Part shown: positions 9,786-18,257 of the stretch, piece by piece
Layout of the letters: the number at the start of each line of letters is the position of its first letter
Numbering within the stretch: position 1 is the first letter of the stretch
DNA from: Paracoccaceae bacterium
Lineage (GTDB): Bacteria > Pseudomonadota > Alphaproteobacteria > Rhodobacterales > Rhodobacteraceae
Length of the DNA stretch: 41,930 nucleotides
NCBI GenBank assembly: GCA_030066175.1
Contig: JASJCC010000006.1
Coordinates: 1-41,930 of the forward strand
Direction of reading: 5' to 3'
The notes under the pieces: generated by a model
The model's database searches: none
Told to the model about the DNA's origin: nothing
The model's input: the letters and a program-made list of their open reading frames with translations, nothing else
Position numbers and translations under genes: made by a program

Positions 9786-10823
9786 TCAGTAGCCTGTCAT
9801 TTCCAGATACCCGCGGCCTGTGTGGCTGCCCGAGACGAAGACCGGGCCTTCCCAGTAGGCGACGCTGGTGTTCATCCAGGCGCGTGGATTGAGCGCTTTA
9901 ACGGTGACGTCGACGCCGCGGCTTGGCAGTTCCAAGCGCCATTGGGTCGGCACGTCGCGCCCGGCGACCTGTGTCTGCTCAAGTGGGCTGGCAGAGAGTG
10001 CGTCATTGGCCAACGGTGTCGTTGTACCGTCCGGGGCAATCCATGTGCCAGCGTTGAAGAGCGTTCCGTCGGTCTGGCGCAGCTGAAAGGCCATCAGTTT
10101 CTCACCCGTCTCGAAATTGAGCGAAAACCAGTCCCAGCCGGTCTGGTTCTCGGCCAGCGGCTGCGATGACCATTCGCGATCGAGCCAGGCCGTGCCCGTG
10201 ACTGGCACGGTCCCCTCCGGCAAGGTGAGCTGGCCGCTGATGGCGAAGAACGGCTGGGAATAATAGTAGCTGGCCTGGCCTTCTGCGGATTTCACCGAAT
10301 AGCCTTTGTCGCCCTGGAAGACCAGCGGCCCTTCCGCTGTCAGAGACATCTCATAGCTGAAATCCGGGCCCGTGGCAGTCAGGTCCATGTCGTCAAAGCT
10401 GTCACCAGCGAGGCGCCAATCGTCGATCCAGGCGTCGAAGGGCGCGGCCGTGACGCCGGCTTGCCCGATCCCGCCGCGGGCAAAACGTTCGGCGCTGAAA
10501 TGCGCGTCCGCGGTGGTGACGGCGGCGTGGGCGAACCAGATCTGCGGGCTGTTCCAGCCGTCGGCCTCTCCCGGCGCCAACGCCGATCGGAAGAGCGTCC
10601 ATTGCAGGCCATAATCGGTGCCTGCGTCGTCCTGCAGGTTGGCCGTCAAGTACCACCATTCGATGCGGTAATCGGGATGCGCGCTGTGATCGGCGGGAAA
10701 GTCGAACACTGGGTCCGGTCGGGGTATGGCAAAGCCCTCGACATCCGTGCCCATGCCGGCGAACCCCTGCGCCAGACCAGTAACAGGTAATGAAAGCAGA
10801 AGGAAAATCAGCACCTTATTCAT
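9786..10823 (-). CDS. AttH/CrtC-like lipocalin-type secreted protein
   Basis: 345 aa from ATG 10823; the track start at 10829 is a TTG two codons earlier. It has a signal peptide ([19 protein letters not shown]). The motif DYRIEWWYLTANLQ near the N-terminus and WLDREWSSQPLAENQTGWDWFSLNFETGEKLMAFQLR in the second half are hallmarks of the AttH/CrtC (carotenoid 1,2-hydratase-like) double-lipocalin family. In AttEFGH systems this protein is encoded with a MacB/FtsX-type ABC transporter and is thought to bind a hydrophobic ligand in the periplasm. Its start overlaps the end of the permease gene (10816), so it is translationally coupled. No carotenoid genes are nearby, so the hydratase reading is disfavoured. 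The ligand is unknown. Confidence 0.85.
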   Translation of the reverse strand: MNKVLIFLLLSLPVTGLAQGFAGMGTDVEGFAIPRPDPVFDFPADHSAHPDYRIEWWYLTANLQDDAGTDYGLQWTLFRSALAPGEADGWNSPQIWFAHAAVTTADAHFSAERFARGGIGQAGVTAAPFDAWIDDWRLAGDSFDDMDLTATGPDFSYEMSLTAEGPLVFQGDKGYSVKSAEGQASYYYSQPFFAISGQLTLPEGTVPVTGTAWLDREWSSQPLAENQTGWDWFSLNFETGEKLMAFQLRQTDGTLFNAGTWIAPDGTTTPLANDALSASPLEQTQVAGRDVPTQWRLELPSRGVDVTVKALNPRAWMNTSVAYWEGPVFVSGSHTGRGYLEMTGY

Positions 10824-13212
10824 TGGCAAACACCTTCAACAATCCCGCCGGCGGGGTGCGGGCCAGGCGAAACGCTGGCCAGGCCGCAGCAAGGAGCGCG
10901 GCGAAAAGCGCCGCAGCTCCCAGGCGGGCATAATCGCCGGGAAAGAGGAACATCGGCAGTCGCCAGCCAAAAGCCTCGACATTGATCACGGCCAGCAGGA
11001 TCCAGGCCAGGGCCAGCCCCAGCGGCATCGCAACCACCAGCGTCAGGGCGGCGAGGATCACGGCGCGCAAGAGCTCCAACCGCCCCAGATCGCGCCGCGT
11101 GACCCCCAGCGCCCAGGCGGGCGCCAATTGCGGCAGGCGGAAGCCTGCGAGGGTCAGAAGGCTCATCAAAATGGCGAATCCCGCCACCGCCAAGGTCAGC
11201 ACGTTCAGCGCGGCGGTGATGGTGAAGGTGCGCTCGAACACCCCCAGCGAAAAGGCCTTGAGCGCGGATTGGTCGATCATCTGCCCCGGCTGTATCCCAA
11301 GCGTGTCGATCAGCGCGCGACGCAGCACCTCGGGCTCCGAGCTGCGCAGGCCAAACCGCGTGGTCTGCACATCGGGAAAGTGATCGCGGAACAGGGCCTC
11401 GCCGATGACGGCCTGGCCAATGGGGTTGCCGTAATCCCCCACGACGCCGGCGATCGGCAGGGTGACCTCGGGCGCGATGGCCAGGCCGTCTCCAGGCCAC
11501 AGATCGGCGCGGCGGGCGAGCTGTTCGTTGATGATCACCGCCTCCCCAGCGGCCACACGCTCCCAAACGGCGCCCTCGCTTTGCAGGAACCGCCAGTTGT
11601 CTTCATAGCTGGGCCCGACGCGCGCACCAAAAAGCTCGGCCGGCTGATCGGCAAGGCGCGTGTCGACGAACAGGATCGGCAGGATGGCGTCGGCGCGGTC
11701 TTCGGCAAACGCTTGCAACGCCTTGGCCTGTGCGGCGGTTTCGGTATTGACGTAAAGCTCGGCGGTCAGGCGTTGATCGAGAAAGCCGATAAAGGTCAGG
11801 CGGAAGCTCGACACCATGGTCGACACCCCCACATTGGCCGCCATCGCCAGCAGCAATGCCATTAGGGCAAGGCTCAACCCTGGCAGTTGCTGGCGTGTGT
11901 CGGCCCAGAACCACTCCCAGACGACGCCCTTGGCGCGTCGTTGCCCCAGCCGCAGGAGCACGTCTAGCAGCAACGGAAGCGCCAGCGCCGCGCCCAGCAG
12001 CAGGCACGCCAGGCTGGCAAATCCGAGGATCAGGCCGTCCCCCAGCAGCACCAGAAGTGCTGCCCCGGCCAGCAGCGCCACCGCGCCAAAGGCCTGCGCG
12101 CCACGATGCCGGCCGGCGGCCATAGCCCAGGCGCGCGCACCGGGGCTCGCCAGCACTGGCATCTGCCCAATGCGCCAAAGCGCCTGCGCCGCCGCGACCG
12201 AGGCGCCCAAAACGGCGATGGCGAGGCCGGAAAGCCACCAGGACGGGTGCAGGCGGAGCGTGCCGGACACTTGCGCGCCATAGAGCCCCTCCAAAGAGGC
12301 CGCGACATCCGGCAGAAGGCTCGCCGCCAACACATAGCCCAGCACCACACCGATACCGCCCGCGATCAGGGCGAGCGCGGCCAGTTCGAGCAGCAACAGC
12401 CAGATCAGGTGGCGCAACGACATACCCAGGGTGCGCAAGGTGCGCAGCATGCCGCGGCGCTGTTCAAACGCCAGCCCGATGGCCCCGTGCACGATAAAGA
12501 TGCCGACAGCAAAGCTGAGCAGGCTGAAGGCAGTCAGGTTGAGGTGGAAACTGTCGGTCAGCTGCCCGATATCCGAGCTTTGCTGCGACGGTTGTTCCAC
12601 CAGCGCAGGCGCGACACTGGCCAGCGGCGGGCGACCCAAGGGCTGTTCGGGTGCCACAATCAACCGGCTGAGCTGACCGGGGCGGTCCAGCACCACCTGC
12701 GCCACGCCGATATCGGTGATCGCGGTGCCGGGGGCGAGCCCGGGATCGCGGATCACCTCTTGCGACAGCTCGGTTTCCAAGGCGTCGGCAATCTCAGGAT
12801 TGGCAAAAACCACGTTGCGCGACAAGAAGGTTTGCAACGGGTTTTCACCCGCTTGCGTGATTGGCCCGGCGCCGCCTGGCATGGTCAGTGGATCGATGCC
12901 GACAAGGCGGACGCGCGTTTCTCCGGCCCAGAGCGTGCCCTCCAGAACCGGGCCAACCTGCCATCCGGCGCGCCGCAGATCGACGAAGGTGGCCCGGTCA
13001 AAGCTGTCACCGGTCCGCGGCACCAACTGGTCGAACTGGCCTTCGCCAAGCACCGCTGCGGCGGCGTCATAGCTTGCCCGCGCCTCGGTATTGAGCGCCT
13101 GCACGCCAGACCAAAGCGCTGTGGCCAGCGCCAGCCCGATCACCAGCGTGAAGAGCTGCAAGAGGTTGCGCCGCCAGTAGGACAGCAGCGCGCTTAGCCC
13201 GGCCGCCGTCAT
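10816..13212 (-). CDS. FtsX-family ABC transporter permease (fused AttF/AttG type)
   Basis: 798 aa with one N-terminal membrane helix ([20 protein letters not shown]), a large extracytoplasmic region, a cluster of helices (about 230-330: [51 protein letters not shown]), two central helices (about 375-460), a second extracytoplasmic region, and three C-terminal helices ([21 protein letters not shown] to the end). This is two FtsX/MacB-PCD units in one chain, as in lipoprotein- or lipid-handling exporters such as AttFG/YbbP. ATG at 13212 overlaps the ATPase stop as ATGA. It probably assembles with the upstream ATPase and delivers to, or receives cargo from, the downstream AttH-like protein (inference). 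Confidence 0.88.
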   Translation of the reverse strand: MTAAGLSALLSYWRRNLLQLFTLVIGLALATALWSGVQALNTEARASYDAAAAVLGEGQFDQLVPRTGDSFDRATFVDLRRAGWQVGPVLEGTLWAGETRVRLVGIDPLTMPGGAGPITQAGENPLQTFLSRNVVFANPEIADALETELSQEVIRDPGLAPGTAITDIGVAQVVLDRPGQLSRLIVAPEQPLGRPPLASVAPALVEQPSQQSSDIGQLTDSFHLNLTAFSLLSFAVGIFIVHGAIGLAFEQRRGMLRTLRTLGMSLRHLIWLLLLELAALALIAGGIGVVLGYVLAASLLPDVAASLEGLYGAQVSGTLRLHPSWWLSGLAIAVLGASVAAAQALWRIGQMPVLASPGARAWAMAAGRHRGAQAFGAVALLAGAALLVLLGDGLILGFASLACLLLGAALALPLLLDVLLRLGQRRAKGVVWEWFWADTRQQLPGLSLALMALLLAMAANVGVSTMVSSFRLTFIGFLDQRLTAELYVNTETAAQAKALQAFAEDRADAILPILFVDTRLADQPAELFGARVGPSYEDNWRFLQSEGAVWERVAAGEAVIINEQLARRADLWPGDGLAIAPEVTLPIAGVVGDYGNPIGQAVIGEALFRDHFPDVQTTRFGLRSSEPEVLRRALIDTLGIQPGQMIDQSALKAFSLGVFERTFTITAALNVLTLAVAGFAILMSLLTLAGFRLPQLAPAWALGVTRRDLGRLELLRAVILAALTLVVAMPLGLALAWILLAVINVEAFGWRLPMFLFPGDYARLGAAALFAALLAAAWPAFRLARTPPAGLLKVFANE

Positions 13213-13865
13213 TCCAGCTGCCCCCGGCTCAGACGCACTTGCCGGCCCATACGTGCCGCCAGCGCCGGCGAGTGCGTCACCATCATCAGCGCGGCACCGG
13301 CCTCTTCCACCAACGCCAGCAACTCGCCCAGCACGACGTCGGCGGTGGCCTCGTCGAGATTGCCGGTGGGCTCATCCGCCAGCACCAGCTTGGGCTGCGC
13401 GGCAAGGGTGCGGGCAATGGCGACGCGCTGCTGCTGGCCGCCGGAAAGCTGCTCGGGGTATTTCCCGAGATGGTCGGATAGGCCCAGCGTGTCCGCCAGA
13501 TGCGCAGCGCGGTCCGGGTCCGCGCGCCCCGAAAGCCGCGCATGAAAGGCGATATTCGCCGCCACCGTCAGCGACGGGATCAGGTTGAACTGCTGAAAAA
13601 CGATGCCAACCGTCCCGCGCCGCAAGGCCGCGCGCCCGCGATCGTCGAGCACGGCAATGTCCTGGCCGTCGATGCGGATGCGCCCACCATCGGCCCGGTC
13701 CAACCCGCCCACCAGATGCAACAGCGTGCTCTTGCCCGAACCGGACTCGCCTGTCAGCGCCAGTGTCTGGCCGGCGGCAAGGCTAAGCGACACGCCGCGC
13801 AGCACCGGGACCGGCCCCTCGGGTCCGTCATACGACTTCTCAAGCGCTTCGATGTCGAGCAGCAT
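13209..13865 (-). CDS. ABC transporter ATP-binding protein (AttE/LolD/MacB type)
   Basis: 218 aa from ATG 13865 ([29 protein letters not shown]). The track start 25 codons upstream gives an unconserved leader and is rejected. It has Walker [11 protein letters not shown]-loop [13 protein letters not shown], signature LSGGQQQR, Walker [13 protein letters not shown] and an H-loop at VTHS. The [10 protein letters not shown] form is typical of the LolD/MacB/FtsE group that pairs with FtsX-type permeases. It is the first gene of a three-gene minus-strand operon and overlaps the permease start by ATGA. Confidence 0.93.
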   Translation of the reverse strand: MLLDIEALEKSYDGPEGPVPVLRGVSLSLAAGQTLALTGESGSGKSTLLHLVGGLDRADGGRIRIDGQDIAVLDDRGRAALRRGTVGIVFQQFNLIPSLTVAANIAFHARLSGRADPDRAAHLADTLGLSDHLGKYPEQLSGGQQQRVAIARTLAAQPKLVLADEPTGNLDEATADVVLGELLALVEEAGAALMMVTHSPALAARMGRQVRLSRGQLE

Positions 13866-13988
13866 GGCATCTCCTTCCGCCGCAAACCTATTGCAGGCAG
13901 ACGGATTGGAAAGCGCCAAAAGACCGACGTGCCAAATCAAGCCGCCACGCGATGGACTTCGCGGCGGAATAGGATACCTCTTCGCATC

Positions 13989-14681
13989 ATGATGATCCTC
14001 ACGCTTGACACCTTGCGCAACCCGGCCATCCTCGAGACGCGCAGCCTGCCGCGGCGCTTCCTCGGCCGAGTGATGCCTCTGCCGCGCCGGGCTGGGTGGC
14101 GGAACGTTGTGCGTCTGATCTTCGAGATCCAGATCCTGCGCTATCTGAGCGTGCTCTTGCCCTTCGTGATCGCAATGCTGGTCTGGCCCAATCTGGCCTT
14201 TCCACTGGCGCAGGCACCGCTGGCGATGATCGTCGTGATCGCTTTTGTCGAGGTCAAGCTGCTCAGCCTATCCGACACGGCGCGTGAACGGCTGATGTCA
14301 GAGGATGACGCCGAGCGCGTGCTCGACACGCTCCGATTGCGCGCGCGGCAAGTCCTGTCACGCATCGCCGCGCGACACGATCTGGCCGAAGGTGAGCTGC
14401 ATCTGGTGGTCGAGCAATCCGAAATGGCGCGTGTGCCGCCGTTGACTTTGGTCTCCGTCCAAGCCGACACGCCGGCCCGCTTGCTGCGTCTGGACGCGGG
14501 TGACCGGGCCGAGCTTGCGCAGCTTTTTGAAGGCGACCTGTCCGAGCGCGATCTGCATCACGCCAATCTTCGGATGAACGATTTCCTGCGCATGGTCGCG
14601 CTGGAGACGCGCGGCGTGTCGGCCCACCAGAGGCTCGCCGCGCGTCTGCAGCAACGCCGCGAAAAAGAGGCCCCGGCATGA
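13989..14681 (+). CDS. Unrecognised protein with a central membrane hairpin, first gene of the MoxR/VWA cluster
   Basis: 230 aa from ATG 13989, immediately followed by a second ATG at 13992. The track start at 13500 lies inside the divergent ABC gene. Residues about 45-100 hold two hydrophobic segments (YLSVLLPFVIAMLVWPNLAF and APLAMIVVIAFVEVKLLSL). The rest is charged and probably helical (ARERLMSEDDAERVLDTLRLRARQVLSRIAARHDL and a C-terminal MVALETRGVSAHQRLAARLQQRREKE). Its stop overlaps the MoxR start (ATGA), so the three genes form one unit. I do not recognise a named family; a membrane anchor for the MoxR/VWA pair is a guess from context. Confidence 0.8.
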   Translation: MMILTLDTLRNPAILETRSLPRRFLGRVMPLPRRAGWRNVVRLIFEIQILRYLSVLLPFVIAMLVWPNLAFPLAQAPLAMIVVIAFVEVKLLSLSDTARERLMSEDDAERVLDTLRLRARQVLSRIAARHDLAEGELHLVVEQSEMARVPPLTLVSVQADTPARLLRLDAGDRAELAQLFEGDLSERDLHHANLRMNDFLRMVALETRGVSAHQRLAARLQQRREKEAPA

Positions 14682-15775
14682 GCGTCAATGCCCGGCACCT
14701 GCCTGCCGGCGCCGCGCTGGACGTGCTTCGCCAGGCCTGGCGCGCCCAGGCCGCGGGTGATCTGACGGCCAGTTGGATGCTGCATGGCCGGCCGGGTGTG
14801 GGCAAAACCCAGATCGTCGGCGATCTGGCGCACGAGACCGGCGCGCGGCTTTATGATCTGCGCCTGACCACCATCGAGCCACAGGATCTGCGTGGTCTAC
14901 CCTATTACGATCACGAGACGCGCCGCACGGTTTGGTACCGCCCCGACGATCTGCCCGACAAGGGCCCCGCAGTGCTGTTTCTCGACGAATTGACCGCCGC
15001 AGCCCCACAGCTGCAGCCGGTGGTTTACGGGCTTCTGCAAGAGCGCCGGGTAGGGGGCCACTGCCTGCCTGATCAGGTGCTGCTGGTCGCCGCGGGCAAC
15101 ACCGTCGAAGACGGCGCCATCGCTTATGACATGGGCACCGCACTGTCGGATAGGCTGATCCATCTGGTGGTCACCGCCGAGGCCGAGGATTGGATCCGCG
15201 GTTACGCCCTGCCACGCGGTCTGCACCCGGCGGTGACCGCGTTTATCCGCAGCCGGCCTGACCTTTTGGAAACCTCCGAAGACGCCCTGCGCCGCGGCGA
15301 CATGGTGGCCTGCACCCCCCGCAGCTGGGAACGCGCCTCGCAGATCCTACAGGCCGCCCCCGCGCGGCAGATCCGCGATGCCATGTTGGCCGGCACGCTG
15401 GGCGCCGCCGCCGCTGCCGAGTTTGCGCTGGTGGCTGATGAGATCGCGGCGACCGTGCAGCTCGACGACATGCTCGCCGCCTCGCGCCGCGCCCGCAGCG
15501 CGATGTATCCCAAATCGCTGCACGGTCTGACGGCGCTGACCTGCGCACTGCCGCAGGCGGTGCGTCGTGACACGCTGCCCGCCGGTATCGAAATCCTCGA
15601 AGATATGCGGCATCTGGGGGATGAGCCCTTCACCCGCCTGCCGATGTCAGAGCTCGCCGCCTTCGGGTTTGAGGCCCTGATCGCCCGGGCTCTGTCTCAG
15701 GGCTGGGAGGAGGCGTTCGAAGGCTCGGATGCCTACGCGGCCTATGCCGCCGCGCGCGAAAAGGCCGGGCTGTGA
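14678..15775 (+). CDS. MoxR-family AAA+ ATPase
   Basis: 365 aa. It has Walker A HGRPGVGKTQ (about 36-45), Walker B AVLFLDELTAA, sensor-1-like LLVAAGNTVED and the arginine-finger region GTALSDRLIHL. This is the MoxR group of AAA+ chaperone-like ATPases, which typically act with VWA-domain partners on maturation or remodelling of protein complexes. It overlaps its neighbours at both ends (ATGA upstream, GTGA downstream), strongly implying a stoichiometric complex with the VWA protein encoded next. The client is not indicated. Confidence 0.92.
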   Translation: MSVNARHLPAGAALDVLRQAWRAQAAGDLTASWMLHGRPGVGKTQIVGDLAHETGARLYDLRLTTIEPQDLRGLPYYDHETRRTVWYRPDDLPDKGPAVLFLDELTAAAPQLQPVVYGLLQERRVGGHCLPDQVLLVAAGNTVEDGAIAYDMGTALSDRLIHLVVTAEAEDWIRGYALPRGLHPAVTAFIRSRPDLLETSEDALRRGDMVACTPRSWERASQILQAAPARQIRDAMLAGTLGAAAAAEFALVADEIAATVQLDDMLAASRRARSAMYPKSLHGLTALTCALPQAVRRDTLPAGIEILEDMRHLGDEPFTRLPMSELAAFGFEALIARALSQGWEEAFEGSDAYAAYAAAREKAGL

Positions 15776-17010
15776 GCCATTCCGCCCGCGCCGCCCAAGC
15801 GCTGGCGCATCTGGCCGAACGCGACCCGGCGCTGTCCGTATTGGCGCTCTGGTGTGCACATCGCGACGGCGACAGGACCGAAACCGCCGGGACGCAGATC
15901 CGCTACGGCCCTGATTTCGTGGGTTTGAGCCTGGCTGAGCAGATCGGCACGGTCGGCCATCACGTCCTGCACGTCGCCCTGCGCCACTCCGCCCGCCAAG
16001 ACGCCATGGCCGCCCGCTACGGCGGTGATTTTAATCCCGACCTTTTTGGCCTTGTGGCCGACGCTTTGGTGAACGAAACGCTGCTGCTGGCTGAGCACGG
16101 ACTGCCACGCCCGGCCGTCACCGTCACCGGCCTACTGCAAGAGGCTGGTGAGCCGGTCGACACCGCCATCGGCGCGCTCTCCGCCTGGGATGCCGAGCGA
16201 CTCTACCTGAAACTCTCCGCCGATCCGGACCGCGCCGGGCGCGCCAAGGCCTATGGCGACCGGCTGGGCTGGAAGCCCGATCTCGGCACGGGTGATATTC
16301 GTGGCGGGCCCGAGGACGAGGGCAAGACCGATCCGGCGGAATGGCAGGGCCGTTTGGCGCGCGCGATGCAGGCCGGTCGCCAAGCGGGCACCGGGATCGG
16401 GCAAATCGGCGCGCCGCTGGCCGATTTTGCGCCGCCGCAAGTGCCCTGGGAGCGGCAGCTGCGCGGTCTCATCACCCGTGCGCTGAGCGTCGATCCAAAA
16501 CCGGTCTGGCGGCGCCCCGCCGGCCGCTGGGTCGCGATGGAGGCACAGGCCCGCGCCTATGGCCGGCCCACGCCGGTCTTTCAACCGCAGCAACGGCTGC
16601 TGACAGACCGCCCGCGGGTGATCGTCGCGCTCGACACCTCAAGCTCCATCGACGCCCGAACACTGCGCCTCTTCGGCGCCGAGATCGACGGCATCCTAAG
16701 GCGCAGCGGCGCCGAGGCGCGCCTGCTCGGTTTCGACACCGAGGTGCATCTCGATATCGCACTCTCCCCCGCGCAATGGCGCAGCCAACTGCACCGCCAC
16801 CCCCTGCGCACCGGCGGCGGTACGGATTTCGGCCCCGCACTGAAAGAAGCAGCCCGCTATGACCCGTCTATCGCCATCATCCTCACCGATCTCGACGGCC
16901 CCACAGGCCCCGCACCCCGGTTCCCCGTGATCTGGGCCACCCCCAATGACCCACCCGACCCCGGTTTTGGACGGATCCTGAAACTGCCGAACGGCGCCAC
17001 TTATGATTGA
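15772..17010 (+). CDS. VWA-like protein with degenerate metallopeptidase domain (DUF2201)
   Basis: 412 aa from GTG 15772, which overlaps the MoxR stop as GTGA. The N-terminal part resembles the DUF2201 putative metallopeptidase domain: EQIGTVGHHVLHVALRHSAR at about 56-75 sits where relatives carry an HExxH-like motif, followed by LVADALVNETLL. Here the second position is His (HHVLH, residues 63-67), so the catalytic Glu of a zinc peptidase is missing. The C-terminal domain is VWA-like with an intact MIDAS set: VALDTSSS (DxSxS, Asp288), TGGGTDFG and ILTDLDG. It is the expected partner of the MoxR ATPase. Peptidase activity is doubtful; a metal-binding or structural role is more likely. Confidence 0.88.
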   Translation: MSHSARAAQALAHLAERDPALSVLALWCAHRDGDRTETAGTQIRYGPDFVGLSLAEQIGTVGHHVLHVALRHSARQDAMAARYGGDFNPDLFGLVADALVNETLLLAEHGLPRPAVTVTGLLQEAGEPVDTAIGALSAWDAERLYLKLSADPDRAGRAKAYGDRLGWKPDLGTGDIRGGPEDEGKTDPAEWQGRLARAMQAGRQAGTGIGQIGAPLADFAPPQVPWERQLRGLITRALSVDPKPVWRRPAGRWVAMEAQARAYGRPTPVFQPQQRLLTDRPRVIVALDTSSSIDARTLRLFGAEIDGILRRSGAEARLLGFDTEVHLDIALSPAQWRSQLHRHPLRTGGGTDFGPALKEAARYDPSIAIILTDLDGPTGPAPRFPVIWATPNDPPDPGFGRILKLPNGATYD

Positions 17011-17421
17011 CCTCGCTTCCACCCCAATTCGCGATTGTCGTCGAATCTGCCGCCTGCAACTCGCAACGCGGTTACTCTGCCGGCCGGATACCTTTGGAAA
17101 ATCATACAAAAGCATCAGCTAGCCCGTGTTTTTGGGCTGTGCTTCTGAGAGCCTTTTGCAAATCTGTTTGCAACGAGCAGAGAACAACCGTGGGGGGGTA
17201 GTGTTCCCCCGTTCTTTCGGCAGTCTATTAGACCCTAAGAAAACAGGGATTGCCGTACAACAATGTTTGGGGGTCAGATTGACGGAAGACTCTGGATAAC
17301 AAGAGTTCCGAAAATCAACCCAAGATTGTGCCTCTACTCTCAGTTTGGGTCATTCGAAACACCCGGGTGTGTCGCCTCGCGATTTCATCAGGTTTGAGCG
17401 CGAATTGTCTGGATCAACCAA
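17011..17421. other. Intergenic region between convergent VWA and BKACE operons
   Basis: 411 bp, AT-richer than its surroundings, between the ends of two convergent operons. No credible ORF, tRNA or repeat is seen. It contains two hairpin-forming stretches, AGCCC-gtgtttttg-GGGCT-like at 17121-17138 and a GGGGG/CCCCC hairpin at 17194-17210, either of which could help end transcription. Confidence 0.5.
17194..17210 (+). terminator. Candidate terminator hairpin downstream of the MoxR/VWA operon
   Basis: GGGGG-tagtgtt-CCCCC followed by gttctttc. The stem is strong but the following T-tract is poor, and it lies about 185 bp past the VWA stop, so a classic intrinsic terminator is only possible. 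Confidence 0.3.
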
Positions 17422-18255
17422 TTACGCAGCTTTCAGACCAAGGATGTCCCGCGCCTCGGACGGTGTTGCAACGGGTCGTTCGTACTTGGCGCAAAGGTCT
17501 GCTGTGCGCCGGACCAAGGCTGCGTTGGAGGGGGCCAGGGTGTTGCGGTCGAGGCGGACGTTGTCTTCCAACCCGGTGCGGGCGTGGCCGCCGGCGTTGA
17601 TGGCCCAGTGGTTCAACTCGAGTTGGTGACGTCCGATCCCCGCAGCGCACCAGGGGGTCTCGGGACCGAACAGCCGTGCGACGGTTTTGACGTAGTAGTC
17701 GAACACATCGCGGTCGGCCGGCATCGCGTTCTTCACACCCATGACGAACTGCACATAAGGGGTGCCCACGAGAGCGCCCGCATCGGACATCTCTTTGGCC
17801 TTGAGGATATGCGACAGATCAAAGGCTTCGATCTCGGGCTTCACGTCGTATGTCCGCATCTCACTGGCCAGCCAATCGACCAGATCCGGTGGGTTTTCGT
17901 AGACGCGGGTCGGGAAGTTGTTGGAGCCCACCGACAAAGAGGCCATGTCTGGCCGTAAGGGCAACATGCCGCCGCGCGTCTTGCCGGCGCCGGATCGGCC
18001 GCCGGTGGAAAACTGGATGATCATGCCGGGGCAGTGTTTCTCCAGCCCCTCTTTGAGGCGCGCGAATTTTTCTGGGTCGGACGAGGGCGTTTCATCGTCA
18101 TTGCGCACATGCGCATGGCAGATCGTGGCGCCCGCTTCGAACGCTTCATGGGTGCTTTCGACCTGTTCCGACACCGTGATCGGCACCGCCGGGTTGTTGG
18201 CCTTGGTCGGCAGAGAGCCTGTGATCGCAACACAGATGATGCAGGGTTTGCCCAT
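17422..18255 (-). CDS. BKACE-family beta-keto acid cleavage enzyme (DUF849), candidate 3-oxoadipate cleavage
   Basis: 277 aa, the normal family length. BKACE enzymes condense a beta-keto acid with acetyl-CoA and yield acetoacetate plus a new acyl-CoA, using a Zn ion. Zn ligands known from the Kce prototype are visible as HAH (His47, His49) in ATICHAHVRNDDETPS and Glu in ARTGLEDNVRL; IIQFSTGG and AAGIGRHQ are also conserved. In Kce, Glu14 (ITGAE) contacts the substrate amino group. Here the same place reads ITGSL (Leu15), so an amino substrate is unlikely. It is the last gene of the hydroxyquinol operon, two bases after the dioxygenase. This suggests that 3-oxoadipate is the substrate, giving succinyl-CoA and acetoacetate (inference). 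Confidence 0.92.
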   Translation of the reverse strand: MGKPCIICVAITGSLPTKANNPAVPITVSEQVESTHEAFEAGATICHAHVRNDDETPSSDPEKFARLKEGLEKHCPGMIIQFSTGGRSGAGKTRGGMLPLRPDMASLSVGSNNFPTRVYENPPDLVDWLASEMRTYDVKPEIEAFDLSHILKAKEMSDAGALVGTPYVQFVMGVKNAMPADRDVFDYYVKTVARLFGPETPWCAAGIGRHQLELNHWAINAGGHARTGLEDNVRLDRNTLAPSNAALVRRTADLCAKYERPVATPSEARDILGLKAA

Positions 18256-18257
18256 GG

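Noticed and set aside
9786-10823. Carotenoid 1,2-hydratase (CrtC)
   Set aside because: Family resemblance is real, but the gene is coupled to an ABC exporter with no carotenoid genes nearby, which fits AttH better.
10726-11865. 379-codon plus-strand ORF opposite the ABC permease
   Set aside because: Gln/Arg/His/Gly-rich shadow of the permease gene.
17121-17138. AGCCC/GGGCT hairpin considered as a terminator or tRNA arm
   Set aside because: No T-tract follows and no cloverleaf can be built around it.
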